Shown: positions 41,271 through 51,308 of the stretch, one piece after another
Layout of the letters: each line of letters starts with the position of its first letter
How positions within the stretch are numbered: the first letter of the stretch is position 1
Notes under the pieces: generated by a model
Databases searched by the model: none
Seen by the model: the letters and a program-made list of their open reading frames with translations, nothing else
What the model was told of the DNA's origin: nothing
Translations under genes and position numbers: made by a program
Origin: Nocardiopsis sp. CC223A
GTDB taxonomy: Bacteria; Actinomycetota; Actinomycetes; Streptosporangiales; Streptosporangiaceae
Reading direction: 5' to 3'
DNA: 64,000 nucleotides
Assembly (NCBI RefSeq): GCF_030766825.1
Contig: NZ_JASFDV010000010.1
Span: forward strand, 52,652-116,651

Positions 41271-42211
41271 CCTCCACCCCCACCATCACCGACGTCCGCG
41301 ACACGGGCCCGGCCGCCCGGGTGCGGCGCAGGCTGAGCGGATCCGCGGCGAGCCTGGCGGCGCTGGTCATCGCCGTGCTGTGGACGGTGCCCACCGCGGG
41401 GCTGTTCATCTCCTCGTTCCGCCCCGCCGACCAGATCCGCACCACCGGCTGGTGGACGTTCTTCGCCTCCCCCGAGGCGACCCTGGACAACTACCGGGAC
41501 GTGCTGTTCGGCTCCGCCAGCGACGGCCGGCTGGCCAGCCACCTCATCAACTCGTTCGTGATCACGCTGCCCGCGACGGTGTTCGTGCTGGGTCTGGCGG
41601 CGCTCGCGGCGTACGCGCTGGCCTGGATCGACTTCCGCGGCCGCGACTGGGTGTTCCTGGGGATCTTCGCGCTCCAGATCGTGCCGTTGCAGATGGCGCT
41701 GGTGCCGCTGCTGCGCTTCTTCTCCCAGGGCGTGGTCGTCGGCGGCGTGCAGGTACTGCCCGCCTGGGAGCTGACGGGGGCGATGGCGTTCACCAACGTG
41801 TGGGTGGCGCACACGGTCTTCGGACTGCCGCTGGGCGTGTTCCTGCTGCACAACTTCATCTCGCAGCTGCCCAGGACCCTGTTCGAGGCGGCCCGGGTGG
41901 ACGGCGCCGGACACGGCCGCATCTTCCTGCGGATCGTGCTGCCGCTGATCACCCCGGCCCTGGTGTCGCTGGGCATCTTCCAGTTCCTGTGGGTGTGGAA
42001 CGACCTGCTGGTGGCGCTGATCTTCACCGGCGGCGACACCGCCACCGCCCCGCTCACCGTGCGCCTGGCCGAACTGGCGGGCACCCGCGGCGAGGCCTGG
42101 CACCGGCTGACCGCGGGCGCGTTCGTGTCGATGATCGTGCCGCTGCTGGTGTTCTTCCTCCTCCAGCGCCACTTCGTCCGCGGCCTGCTGGCGGGCAGCG
42201 TCAAGGGCTGA
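41267..42211 (+). CDS. Sugar ABC transporter permease (AglG/MalG type)
   Basis: 314 residues from an ATG overlapping the previous stop. EAA motif TLFEAARVDGAGHGRIFLRIVLPLITPALVSLGIFQFLWVWNDLLVALIF. No ATPase gene follows; actinomycete importers of this class usually share a single multi-user ATPase (MsiK), which is presumably elsewhere. The region after the stop holds a dispersed hairpin repeat. Confidence 0.93.
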   Translation: MTSTPTITDVRDTGPAARVRRRLSGSAASLAALVIAVLWTVPTAGLFISSFRPADQIRTTGWWTFFASPEATLDNYRDVLFGSASDGRLASHLINSFVITLPATVFVLGLAALAAYALAWIDFRGRDWVFLGIFALQIVPLQMALVPLLRFFSQGVVVGGVQVLPAWELTGAMAFTNVWVAHTVFGLPLGVFLLHNFISQLPRTLFEAARVDGAGHGRIFLRIVLPLITPALVSLGIFQFLWVWNDLLVALIFTGGDTATAPLTVRLAELAGTRGEAWHRLTAGAFVSMIVPLLVFFLLQRHFVRGLLAGSVKG

Positions 42212-42212
42212 A

Positions 42213-42295
42213 GCCCGTTCGGCGGATGCCCTCGTGCGCTCGGCGCTTGCGCCGAGTGTCGGGAGCGGCCGCCGGGCGGTCCCTCGCAGAACGGC
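42213..42295. repeat. Dispersed intergenic hairpin repeat, copy 1
   Basis: Begins 2 nt after the permease stop. Shares about 85% identity over 60 nt with 49,958-50,040, including GTTCGGCGGATGCC and GGGAGCGGCCG. Contains hairpin CTCGGCGC-TT-GCGCCGAG (42,239-42,256); the other copy has a compensated T-A to C-G change. Both follow plus-strand genes. Confidence 0.7.
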
Positions 42296-42435
42296 CGGCG
42301 AAGATCCACCCGGGGTTCTCCGGCCGTCCGAACACGGACGACACAACACGAGGCGACCAGACGGCCCCGCGAAGGCACCCGTCCATCGACGGTGGCGGCC
42401 ACAGGCCTCCCCGCCTGCGGCCACGGCTCTCCCAC

Positions 42436-42464
42436 GCGCCGCCCTCAGCCTTTGAGGGCGGCGC
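42436..42464. terminator. Hairpin overlapping the fructosamine-kinase stop codon
   Basis: A perfect 12-bp stem (42,436-42,447 with 42,453-42,464) and 5-nt loop. The stop codon at 42,445-42,447 lies in the stem. Confidence 0.65.
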
Positions 42465-43296
42465 GGGCCGCCTCCAGGGCGGTCGTGCGGTAGGCGGCGC
42501 CGAACAGGCACACGTGGACCAGCAGCGGGTACAGCTGGTGCAGGGCCACCCGGGAGCGCCAGCCCGCCGACAGCGGCGCCACCTCGTTGTAGGCGTCGCG
42601 CACCCGCTCCAGGTGGGGCAGGCCGAACAGGGTGAGCATGGCCAGGTCGGCCTCCCGGTGTCCGCCGTGGGCGGCCGGGTCGATCAGCACGGCGTCCTGG
42701 GCGCGCCACAGCACGTTGCCGTTCCACAGGTCGCCGTGGATGCGGGCGGGCGGCTCGGGCTCCCCCGCCAGGTCGGCGACCCGGTCCACCACCTTCTCCA
42801 CGGTGCGCCCGTCGACGGGGGTGAGCCCGCCCTGGTCGACGGCCCGGCGCAGGCAGGGGCGCAGCCGCTGCTCGGCGTAGAACGTCGGCCAGTGCCGGGC
42901 GGGCGTGTTGTCCACCGGCAGCGGCCCGATGTAGCCGGGCCAGTCGGCGCCGAAGTGGTCCGCCCCGGTCAGGTGCAGCCCGGCCAGCCGGCGGCCCAGG
43001 CGCTCGGCGGCGCCCGGCGTGGGGTCGCGCTCCTCCACCCAGGGCAGCACCAGGATGCGATCGTCCCAGGCGACCGGCTCCAGTACCGGGGATCCGAAGG
43101 CGCGGCCCAGCCACTCCAGGCCGCGGGCCTCGGAGGTGAACACGGCGCTGGGCGCGGCGTTGCGCGGCAGCGACTTCACGAACAGGCGGGTGCCGTCCTC
43201 CAGCTCCGCGTAGGAGATGTCCCAGTCGTGGCTGCGCTGGGCCCGCGCGGCCCGGCGCACCGGACGGCCCAACAGGACGGTGAGCCGCTCCGCCAT
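42445..43296 (-). CDS. Fructosamine kinase / ketosamine-3-kinase family protein
   Basis: 283 residues from the ATG at 43,296 (AAGGGGACC upstream); longer starts to 43,365 add a Gly-rich tail. Kinase-like motifs: FVKSLPRNAAPSAVFTSEARGLEWL (ATP lysine region), RIHGDLWNGNVLW (catalytic loop) and LIDPAAHGGHREADLAML (DPA metal-binding motif). The family removes sugar adducts by phosphorylating ketosamines. It is encoded 79 nt downstream of a low-Mr protein tyrosine phosphatase; fructosamine kinase and LMW-PTP genes are often paired, suggesting a joint protein-repair role. Confidence 0.92.
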   Translation of the reverse strand: MAERLTVLLGRPVRRAARAQRSHDWDISYAELEDGTRLFVKSLPRNAAPSAVFTSEARGLEWLGRAFGSPVLEPVAWDDRILVLPWVEERDPTPGAAERLGRRLAGLHLTGADHFGADWPGYIGPLPVDNTPARHWPTFYAEQRLRPCLRRAVDQGGLTPVDGRTVEKVVDRVADLAGEPEPPARIHGDLWNGNVLWRAQDAVLIDPAAHGGHREADLAMLTLFGLPHLERVRDAYNEVAPLSAGWRSRVALHQLYPLLVHVCLFGAAYRTTALEAARAALKG

Positions 43297-43375
43297 GGTC
43301 CCCTTGACCGGATCACGGCGCCGGCCCTCACCGCCCCCCGCGGCGCACACCGATCCCTCCTCCACCCGGCCCCCG

Positions 43376-43906
43376 CTACCGCTGCTTCAGCAACGCGGTG
43401 AGTTCCCCGGTCAGGCCCTTGGCCGCGGCCTCCACCATGTTGAGGACGGCGGTGAACCCGTCGTCGCCGCCGTAGTAGGGGTCGGGCACCTCGGGGTTGG
43501 GGCCCGTCCCCGGGGCGAAGGAGCGGAACAGCCGCAGCCGGGCCGGGTCAAAGCCGTGCCCGGCCCCGTACCGGTCGACGATGCGGCGCAGGTCGTCGAG
43601 GTTGTCCAGGTCCATGGCCAGCAGCAGGTCGAACCGGGCCAGGTCGGCCGGGTCGAACTGCCGGGCGGTGTGGTCGGTGAGGTATCCGTGCACGCGCAGG
43701 GTGGAGGCGGCCCGGGGGTCCATCGCCCCGCCCACGTGCCAGTCACCGGTGCCGGCGCTGTCCACCTCGACGAGGTCGCCCAGCCCGGCCCGCTCCAGGT
43801 CGGCGACCAGCACCTTGGCGGCCATCGGCGAGCGGCAGATGTTGCCCAGGCACACCACGCCGACACGGTAGGGACCGTCGGGGTGGCGGGGTTCCGGCAG
43901 GCTCAT
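43376..43906 (-). CDS. Low-molecular-weight protein tyrosine phosphatase
   Basis: 176 residues. P-loop CLGNICRS with nucleophile Cys19 and Arg25 (C-x5-R), and general acid loop DPYYGG. The acid motif and length fit the family. The gene directly precedes the fructosamine kinase. Possible roles are dephosphorylation of protein Tyr or of fructosamine-6-phosphates, as proposed for plant and bacterial relatives of this pair. Confidence 0.95.
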   Translation of the reverse strand: MSLPEPRHPDGPYRVGVVCLGNICRSPMAAKVLVADLERAGLGDLVEVDSAGTGDWHVGGAMDPRAASTLRVHGYLTDHTARQFDPADLARFDLLLAMDLDNLDDLRRIVDRYGAGHGFDPARLRLFRSFAPGTGPNPEVPDPYYGGDDGFTAVLNMVEAAAKGLTGELTALLKQR

Positions 43907-43983
43907 ACCTCTTACCGTAACGAAAAACCGGCGCGGCCACCCGCTTCACGGCGGGCGCGTTCGCCGCGGTCCGGTAACGCCCA

Positions 43984-44418
43984 CTACCCCTTGGGCAGGC
44001 GCACCACGGTGACGAAGAAGTCGTCGATCTGGCGGATGACCTTGATGAACTGGTCGAAGTCCACCGGCTTGGGCACGTAGGCGTTGGCGTGCAGGCGGTA
44101 GCTGCGCAGCACGTCCTCCTCCGCCTCGGAGGTGGTGAGCACGACGACGGGGATGTGCGCGAGCTCCTCGTCGTTCTTGACCTCCTGTAGGACCTCCCGC
44201 CCGTCCTTGCGGGGCAGGTTGAGGTCGAGCAGGATCAGGTGCGGCCGCGGGGCCTGGGCGTACTCGCCCTCCCGGCGCAGGAAGCGCAGGGCCTCGACCC
44301 CGTCGGAGACCACGTGCAGGCGGTTGCCCAGCTTGTGTTCCTCGAACGCCTCCTTGGTCATGAGGACGTCGCCCGGGTCGTCCTCGACCAGCAGCACCTC
44401 GATGGGATGCACCAACAT
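43984..44418 (-). CDS. Single-domain response regulator (Rcp1-like)
   Basis: 144 residues from the ATG at 44,418; a TTG at 44,430 overlapping the kinase stop is an alternative. Acid pocket E12-D13-D14, phosphoacceptor Asp65 in LILLDLNLP, Thr in VLTTSE and Lys in YVPKPVDF. No output domain, so it probably signals by protein contact. It is encoded directly after a phytochrome-type histidine kinase, its likely partner. The same three-gene set (PP2C, kinase, Rcp1-like regulator) is common in actinomycetes. Confidence 0.93.
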   Translation of the reverse strand: MLVHPIEVLLVEDDPGDVLMTKEAFEEHKLGNRLHVVSDGVEALRFLRREGEYAQAPRPHLILLDLNLPRKDGREVLQEVKNDEELAHIPVVVLTTSEAEEDVLRSYRLHANAYVPKPVDFDQFIKVIRQIDDFFVTVVRLPKG

Positions 44419-44426
44419 GACCTCGC

Positions 44427-46361
<1,935 letters not shown>

Positions 46362-46384
46362 GGCCGTCCCCTCCTCGGGAGCCG

Positions 46385-47698
46385 TCACTCCCGGTCTCCG
46401 TTGTTCTCCCCGTGGTCGTCGTGGGTGATGAGGAGCATCGCCACGTCGTCCTGGAGAGGACCCCCGTTGCTGCGTTCGGCCTCGTCCACCGCGTGCTCGG
46501 GCAGCCGGGCCAGGGAGACGCCCTGTTCCAGGATGCCGGTGACCAGCCGACGCAGGCCCGCGACCTCCAGGCGCGCGGGCGGCTCCTCGTCGTAGGCGTC
46601 GACGAGGCCGTCCGTGTACATCAGCAGGCTGGAGCCGCGCGGCAGGCGGACCTCGTCGACGTCGGCGTCCTCCACCGGGAAGACACCGAGCGGGGGCTGG
46701 GGGGTGACCGGGGTCTCCGCCACGGAGGTGCCCCGGACGATCATGGGCGGCGGGTGGCCCAGCACGCGCAGCCGGACCCGGTCGTCACCGGTGTCCATGC
46801 TGGCCATGCACAGGGTCGCGTACATCTCCTCCTGGGCCCGCTCGCTGATGAGGATGGCCTCCAGGTTGGGCAGCACCGTGGACTCGGCGACCCCGGCCAT
46901 GATGAGCGTCCGCCAGGCGATGCGCAGGCTGACGCCCAGAGCGGCCTCGTCGGGGCCGTGGCCGCTGACGTCGCCGATGATGATGTGGGTGGTGCCGTCC
47001 TTCTCGACCGCGTCGTAGAAGTCGCCGCCGACGATGGCGCGCTTGCGGCCGGGCCGGTAGTAGGTGCGGTGGCTGAGCGGCGAGCGCTGGAGCAGTACCT
47101 GGGGCAGCAGGCCGCGTTCCAGGCGCATGTTCTCGCGGGCGCGCAGGCGGGCCTCGCGGAGCTGGTGGGCGTTCTCGTCGGCGCGGCGGCGCTCCAGGGA
47201 GTAGCGCAGGCTGCGGCCCAGCAGGGAGCCGTCGACCTGGCCCTTGACGAGGTAGTCCTGGGCTCCGGCGGCGACGGCGGCGATGCCCTCGTGCTCGTCG
47301 TCCAGGCCGGTGAGGACCACGACGGCCGCGGAGGGCGCGCTCTGGAGGACCTCGCGGAGCAGGTCCAGGCCGTGCGCGTCGGGCAGGTTGAGGTCGAGCA
47401 GGACACAGCCGCGGAAGCCCTTGAGGTGGGCCCGGGCCTCGTCGAGGGTGGCGACCCAGGTGATGTCGGTGGTGAGCGCTGTCTCGGCGAGCAGTTCCTC
47501 GGCCAGGAAGGCGTCGCCCGCATCGTCCTCGATCAGCAGGACGTCAACCGATTCGACGGCAGCCTCCACCCGTTCGCTCAGGACGGCGTCGCCCAGGGCG
47601 GCGTGGCCGTCGGAGGCCACGCCGTCGACGGGGGCGGCGTGCGCCGTCCCCGTGTCGATCACCGCTGCGGGATCGTGCCCTGTTCTCCTGGTATCCAC
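46385..47698 (-). CDS. PP2C-family (RsbU-like) phosphatase with N-terminal receiver domain
   Basis: 437 residues from a GTG with AAGG 6 nt upstream. Receiver domain about residues 50-165 (VLLIEDDAGDAFLAEELL, phosphoacceptor in VLLDLNLPDAHG, Lys in YLVKGQ), coiled-coil linker, then a SpoIIE/RsbU-type phosphatase with GGDFYDAV, IIGDVSGHGPDEAAL and LLMYTDGLVD. Such proteins dephosphorylate anti-anti-sigma factors or similar partners when the receiver is phosphorylated by the adjoining kinase. The stop overlaps the alternative kinase start, so expression is coupled. Confidence 0.95.
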   Translation of the reverse strand: MDTRRTGHDPAAVIDTGTAHAAPVDGVASDGHAALGDAVLSERVEAAVESVDVLLIEDDAGDAFLAEELLAETALTTDITWVATLDEARAHLKGFRGCVLLDLNLPDAHGLDLLREVLQSAPSAAVVVLTGLDDEHEGIAAVAAGAQDYLVKGQVDGSLLGRSLRYSLERRRADENAHQLREARLRARENMRLERGLLPQVLLQRSPLSHRTYYRPGRKRAIVGGDFYDAVEKDGTTHIIIGDVSGHGPDEAALGVSLRIAWRTLIMAGVAESTVLPNLEAILISERAQEEMYATLCMASMDTGDDRVRLRVLGHPPPMIVRGTSVAETPVTPQPPLGVFPVEDADVDEVRLPRGSSLLMYTDGLVDAYDEEPPARLEVAGLRRLVTGILEQGVSLARLPEHAVDEAERSNGGPLQDDVAMLLITHDDHGENNGDRE

Positions 47699-48116
47699 TC
47701 ATCGCCTTCGGTCTGACGGTCCGCGGGCGCTCGCCGTCGCGCCGCGTGGGCCCGAGACGGACACCCCGGGGCGGTTCGGACCGCATGGCTCCCCAAAAGA
47801 TAAACGCCCCGGGGACCTGTTGACCAGCAGGCGTGGGGGAGACACATCCGACGGGCCCGCCGGGAACCCGGTCGTCGGAGGGGGTCGGCGGGCCGGAACC
47901 GGCTGGGGTCAGGGGTTTGCGCGAGGACCGCCGGGGCGGCCCGCAGGCGCGTGCAGGGGCATGTGCACGGGGCGTGGCGCTTGTGAGGACGCACACAGGC
48001 TAAGCGACGCCGCCGCGCTTTTTGATGACAGGTTGTCGTATCCTCCTTGAAGGAAGGATCGCCTAAATGACATCATGTCATCAAAGGCACCGATCGAGGA
48101 AGTACGGAGAACGCGG
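47699..48116. other. Divergent intergenic region (phosphatase / heme oxygenase)
   Basis: 418 bp with no convincing gene. It carries an AT-richer run with two nested palindromes just upstream of the heme oxygenase start (48,021-48,085) and a TTTATCTTTT element about 100 nt from the phosphatase start. Confidence 0.6.
48021..48085. promoter_or_regulatory. Nested palindromes upstream of heme oxygenase
   Basis: TTTGATGACA at 48,021-48,030 and TGTCATCAAA at 48,076-48,085 are perfect complements 45 nt apart. Within them sits ATGACAT-C-ATGTCAT (48,067-48,081), a 15-bp dyad sharing the TGACAT/ATGTCA word. This looks like two cooperating operator sites of one regulator. Confidence 0.65.
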
Positions 48117-48794
48117 ATGAGCGTCACGGCCGAAGCCCCCGCCACGGCCCCCGACTCGGAGCTGTTCTCCGAGCGGCTCAAGGCGGCCACCTGGAGCGAC
48201 CACCAGGCCGCCGAGGACCACGGGTTCACCCGGGCCCTGATGTCCGGCACCCTTCCCCTGGCCGGGTACACCGCGATGGTCGCCCAGCACCACTTCGCCT
48301 ACGTCGCACTGGAGGAGGTCGGCCGCTCGCTGATCGGCGACCCCCTGGCGGGCCGGTTCCACTACCCCGAGCTGGAGCGGGTACCCGCCCTGGAGGCCGA
48401 CCTGGAGCACCTGCTCGGCGCCGACTGGCGCGAGCGCGTCGAGCCGACCCCCGCCACCCGCACCTACATGGCGCGCATCGAGCAGATGGCCGACCGCCCC
48501 GAGGGCTTCATCGCCCACCACTACACCCGGTACATGGGCGACGTCTCCGGCGGCCAGTTCATCCGCCGCACCGCCGCCGAGGCCTACGGGCTCACCGACG
48601 GGGCCGGGGTCGCCTTCTACGTGTTCGACCGCCTGGGCAGTCTGCCCAGGTTCCGCGCGGGCTACCGCGAGCGCCTGGACTCCCTGGAGATGGACGCCGC
48701 CACCGCCGACCGGCTCATCGCCGAGACCCGCCTGGCCTACCAGCTCAACACGGAGGTGTTCGCCGACCTGGGCCGGCTGTACACCGCCCACTGA
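48117..48794 (+). CDS. Biliverdin-producing heme oxygenase
   Basis: 225 residues from the ATG at 48,117 with GGAGA 7 nt upstream; the ATG at 48,075 lies inside the operator. Proximal heme ligand His in SDHQAAEDHGF and distal helix YMGDVSGGQFIRRTA with the Gly-rich GDVSGGQ motif. It splits heme to biliverdin, CO and iron using O2 and electrons, serving iron recovery. A TetR gene follows 110 nt downstream. The upstream double palindrome shows regulated expression. Confidence 0.95.
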   Translation: MSVTAEAPATAPDSELFSERLKAATWSDHQAAEDHGFTRALMSGTLPLAGYTAMVAQHHFAYVALEEVGRSLIGDPLAGRFHYPELERVPALEADLEHLLGADWRERVEPTPATRTYMARIEQMADRPEGFIAHHYTRYMGDVSGGQFIRRTAAEAYGLTDGAGVAFYVFDRLGSLPRFRAGYRERLDSLEMDAATADRLIAETRLAYQLNTEVFADLGRLYTAH

Positions 48795-48858
48795 CGACCC
48801 CGACACCCCGAGCGCGGACCGCGGCGCCTCGCGCCACCTGGGCGGACGCCGCCGAGCA

Positions 48859-48880
48859 GGCCGGACCGTGCGGTCCGGCC
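48859..48880 (+). terminator. Terminator after heme oxygenase
   Basis: A perfect 10-bp stem (GGCCGGACCG / CGGTCCGGCC) with a 2-nt loop, 65 nt after the stop and 25 nt before the TetR start. It separates the two transcripts. Confidence 0.65.
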
Positions 48881-48904
48881 CCTTCGGCGTGCCACCATAG
48901 AGGA

Positions 48905-49564
48905 ATGCCCAAGATCACGGCGCCCACCATCGCCGCCCACCGTGCCCGCACACGGGAGCGCATCATGGAGGCTGTCGACGAGCTCATCCGCTCGCAGGGG
49001 ATCGACCGCGTCTCCATGACCGACGTCGCCAACGCCGCGGGCATCACCCGCACCGCGCTCTACAACTACTTCCCGGACAAGCCCACGCTGCTGCTGGCGT
49101 TCACCGAGGAGGTGAACAACCGCTTCGTGGAGGACTACCGTCGCGAGCTGCCCTCGGGGGTCTCCGCGGCCCGGCGGCTGTCGGCGTTCGTCCGCCTCCA
49201 GCTCGAAGGCATCGTGGCGCACCCGCACCCGCCCGCCGCCGAGCTCGGCGCCAGCCTGGGCCCGCAGGCCTACCAGGCGCTGGCCGCCCACGTCGCCCCG
49301 ATGCAGAGCCTGCTCACGGAGATCCTGGAGGAGGGGATCGCGGGCGGCGAGTTCGACGCGATGCCCCCCGAGGCGGTCGCCCGGCTGACCCTGTCGATGG
49401 TCGGCTCCCAGCGCATCCCCCTGGTGAGCGGGGAGATCGACCCGGAGGAGACCCACGCCCTGGTCACCCGGTTCGTGCTGCGCGCCCTGGGGGTGGAGAC
49501 CGAAACCGTGGACACCATCGTCCCCGATCGGACCAGGACGGATACCGTCGGCGATGACACATGA
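48905..49564 (+). CDS. TetR-family transcriptional regulator
   Basis: 219 residues. HTH: IRSQGIDRVSMTDVANAAGITRTALYNYFPDKPTLLLAFTEEV. The C-terminal half is helical, with no further signature. The start codon follows CATAGAGGA, which could be a -10 element of a leaderless transcript. It follows heme oxygenase on the same strand, so it may regulate heme or iron genes, but the nearest palindromes lie upstream of the oxygenase. Confidence 0.92.
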   Translation: MPKITAPTIAAHRARTRERIMEAVDELIRSQGIDRVSMTDVANAAGITRTALYNYFPDKPTLLLAFTEEVNNRFVEDYRRELPSGVSAARRLSAFVRLQLEGIVAHPHPPAAELGASLGPQAYQALAAHVAPMQSLLTEILEEGIAGGEFDAMPPEAVARLTLSMVGSQRIPLVSGEIDPEETHALVTRFVLRALGVETETVDTIVPDRTRTDTVGDDT

Positions 49565-49695
49565 GCGACGGGTGATAACGGACCGCCCGTAACGGGCGCT
49601 CCCGTGGTGATCGGGTGATACCGAGTCGAGAACCGCGGCCCGGATCCGGTAGGAATCATGGTCCCGGACCCGAGTCGTGAAGGTTCTCCCCCGTC

Positions 49696-49956
49696 GTGTC
49701 TCTCGTGCTGCTGGCGATCGGCGCCGTGTTGGTGCTGGTCGCGATGTTCAACAGACTGCCCCGCTACGTCCCGCCCCGGACCGCGCGCGCACCCGCCCGC
49801 GGCGGGACCGCCACGCGCACCCGCGCCGAGACGGCCGCCGGCCCGCGGCTGCGGCTGGCCCCGGCCCGCCTCACCGAACAGGGCCGCGCCCTGCTCACCA
49901 CCCTGGGCGGCAGCGCGATGATCGTCGCGTTCTTCCTCGCCCTCTCGGGTCACTAG
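49696..49956 (+). CDS. Small two-TM membrane protein
   Basis: 86 residues from a GTG. TM1 at the N-terminus (SLVLLAIGAVLVLVAMFNRLP), a basic Arg/Thr/Pro loop of about 40 residues, and TM2 at the C-terminus (LTTLGGSAMIVAFFLALSGH). Both termini should face the same side. No family recognised; the third-position GC bias supports coding. The dispersed hairpin repeat copy 2 follows its stop directly. Confidence 0.6.
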   Translation: MSLVLLAIGAVLVLVAMFNRLPRYVPPRTARAPARGGTATRTRAETAAGPRLRLAPARLTEQGRALLTTLGGSAMIVAFFLALSGH

Positions 49957-49957
49957 G

Positions 49958-50040
49958 GCCTGTTCGGCGGATGCCTTCGCGCGGCCCGGCGCTCGCGCCG
50001 GGTGCGGGGAGCGGCCGTCAGGCGTTCTCCGGCGAGACGA
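49958..50040. repeat. Dispersed intergenic hairpin repeat, copy 2
   Basis: Begins right after a stop codon, as copy 1 does. Hairpin CCCGGCGC-TC-GCGCCGGG (49,985-50,002) shows a compensatory pair change compared with copy 1. The conserved words GTTCGGCGGATGCC and GGGAGCGGCCG flank it. Confidence 0.7.
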
Positions 50041-50208
50041 CCGGCGGGGTCGACCGTCCGAGCGCAGACGGCGCGGTGAGAGCGCCCCTACCGTGCGGTG
50101 CCTCGCAGGCCCGGCGGCATCGCACAGCGGGGCCGACGGCCGCGGGCCGTCCGTCGAGGACCTGCCGCCACCGGACGGGCGGCCTCGGTGAAGCGGCGGC
50201 CCGGAAGG

Positions 50209-51120
50209 TCAGGGGCGGCGCAGCCGGCGGGCCACCCCGGCCAGCAGACCGCCGGCCGCCAGGCCGCCGGCCACCGCGGCGGCCGTCACGAGCCGGCGGC
50301 GGGCCCGTGCGTCCCGGTGCGCAGCCATCTCCGCGATCGCCCGGTCCGAGGGGCCGAACGCCCCTCCGCACAGGAACGGATCCAGTTCCAGGGGGCGCCA
50401 GCGCGCGCCCGTCCACGGGCGCGGGACGAACAGGTCCGGCGGGGTCGAGGTGCGCGGCTTCCAGCGCACGCCCTCCAGGGGCGCACCCGAAGGCACCGGG
50501 ATCCGGCGGAGCAGCGGGATCGCGATCGGCTCGGGCCGCGCACCGTGGTAGCGCAGCTCACCCGGGGCGTTGGCGATCATCTCCACCAGCAGCCGGGCGC
50601 AGGCGCGGGCATCGCCCAGAGCGGTGTGCTGACCGGTCGGCCACACGCCGCCGAGTGCGTGCGAGGCCTTGGGCAGCGAGTAGCGCTCCAGCTTGACCTG
50701 CGAGCGCAGGGCCCGCAGCGTGCACAGCCCCGGCAGCCCCTCGGGCAGGCCGAAGGGGATCAGCTCCGAGGTCAGGAAGCGCTGCTCGAAGTCGAGGTTG
50801 TGGCCCACCACCACGGCGCCCGAGAGCAGCCGGACCAGTTCCGGTACGACCTCGTCGACGGTCGGGGCGCCGATGACGTCGCCGTCGCCGATGCCGTGGA
50901 ACTCGCGGCCGGTCACGTCCGTGCGCGGGTCCACCAGGGTGGTGAACTCCCGCAGCAGGGTGCCGTCGCCGCGCACCCGCACCACGGCGATCTCGACGAT
51001 GCGGGCGCCCGTGCGCGGGTCCAGCCCGGTGGTCTCGGTGTCGAGCACCGCGTACTCCAGGTCCGCCGCCCGGACACCGCCCCTGCGCCGGGTCAGCGTC
51101 CCCATCCGCAGCGTTCCCAT
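50209..51120 (-). CDS. DEDDh 3'-5' exonuclease (DnaQ epsilon-like), membrane-tailed
   Basis: 303 residues from the ATG at 51,120 with GAAGGGA upstream. ExoI EYAVLDTETTGLDP (Asp and Glu metal ligands), ExoII VVVGHNLDFEQRFL and ExoIII with HTALGDARACARLL (His and Asp) define a DEDDh nuclease. The C-terminal 90 residues are unlike DnaQ and finish in a hydrophobic segment (VTAAAVAGGLAAGGLLAGVA) and Arg-rich tail, so the enzyme may be membrane-associated. It could proofread, process DNA ends or degrade RNA; the substrate is not determined. Confidence 0.9.
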   Translation of the reverse strand: MGTLRMGTLTRRRGGVRAADLEYAVLDTETTGLDPRTGARIVEIAVVRVRGDGTLLREFTTLVDPRTDVTGREFHGIGDGDVIGAPTVDEVVPELVRLLSGAVVVGHNLDFEQRFLTSELIPFGLPEGLPGLCTLRALRSQVKLERYSLPKASHALGGVWPTGQHTALGDARACARLLVEMIANAPGELRYHGARPEPIAIPLLRRIPVPSGAPLEGVRWKPRTSTPPDLFVPRPWTGARWRPLELDPFLCGGAFGPSDRAIAEMAAHRDARARRRLVTAAAVAGGLAAGGLLAGVARRLRRP

Positions 51121-51308
51121 GCCCGTCCCTTCGTCGCACACCGCCGGTTCCACGGGCATGACCCTACTCCCCGGCGCCGACTTCCCGGCCCACCGTGCTC
51201 CCGCGCTCCCGGTGGAAACGGAAGAAAGAGACCCGGGGTAACGTTTTGACACGCATGTCCGTACATCCTCGGACACTCCACACACCCCTCGACGATGAGG
51301 AGACCCGT

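Noticed and set aside
41231..43114. 627-codon minus-strand open frame across the permease and fructosamine kinase genes
   Set aside because: It covers a well-supported permease on the other strand and the kinase in another frame, and has no domain of its own.
48075..48116. Upstream ATG of heme oxygenase
   Set aside because: It lies within a palindrome and has no ribosome-binding site, while the ATG at 48,117 has GGAGA at proper spacing.
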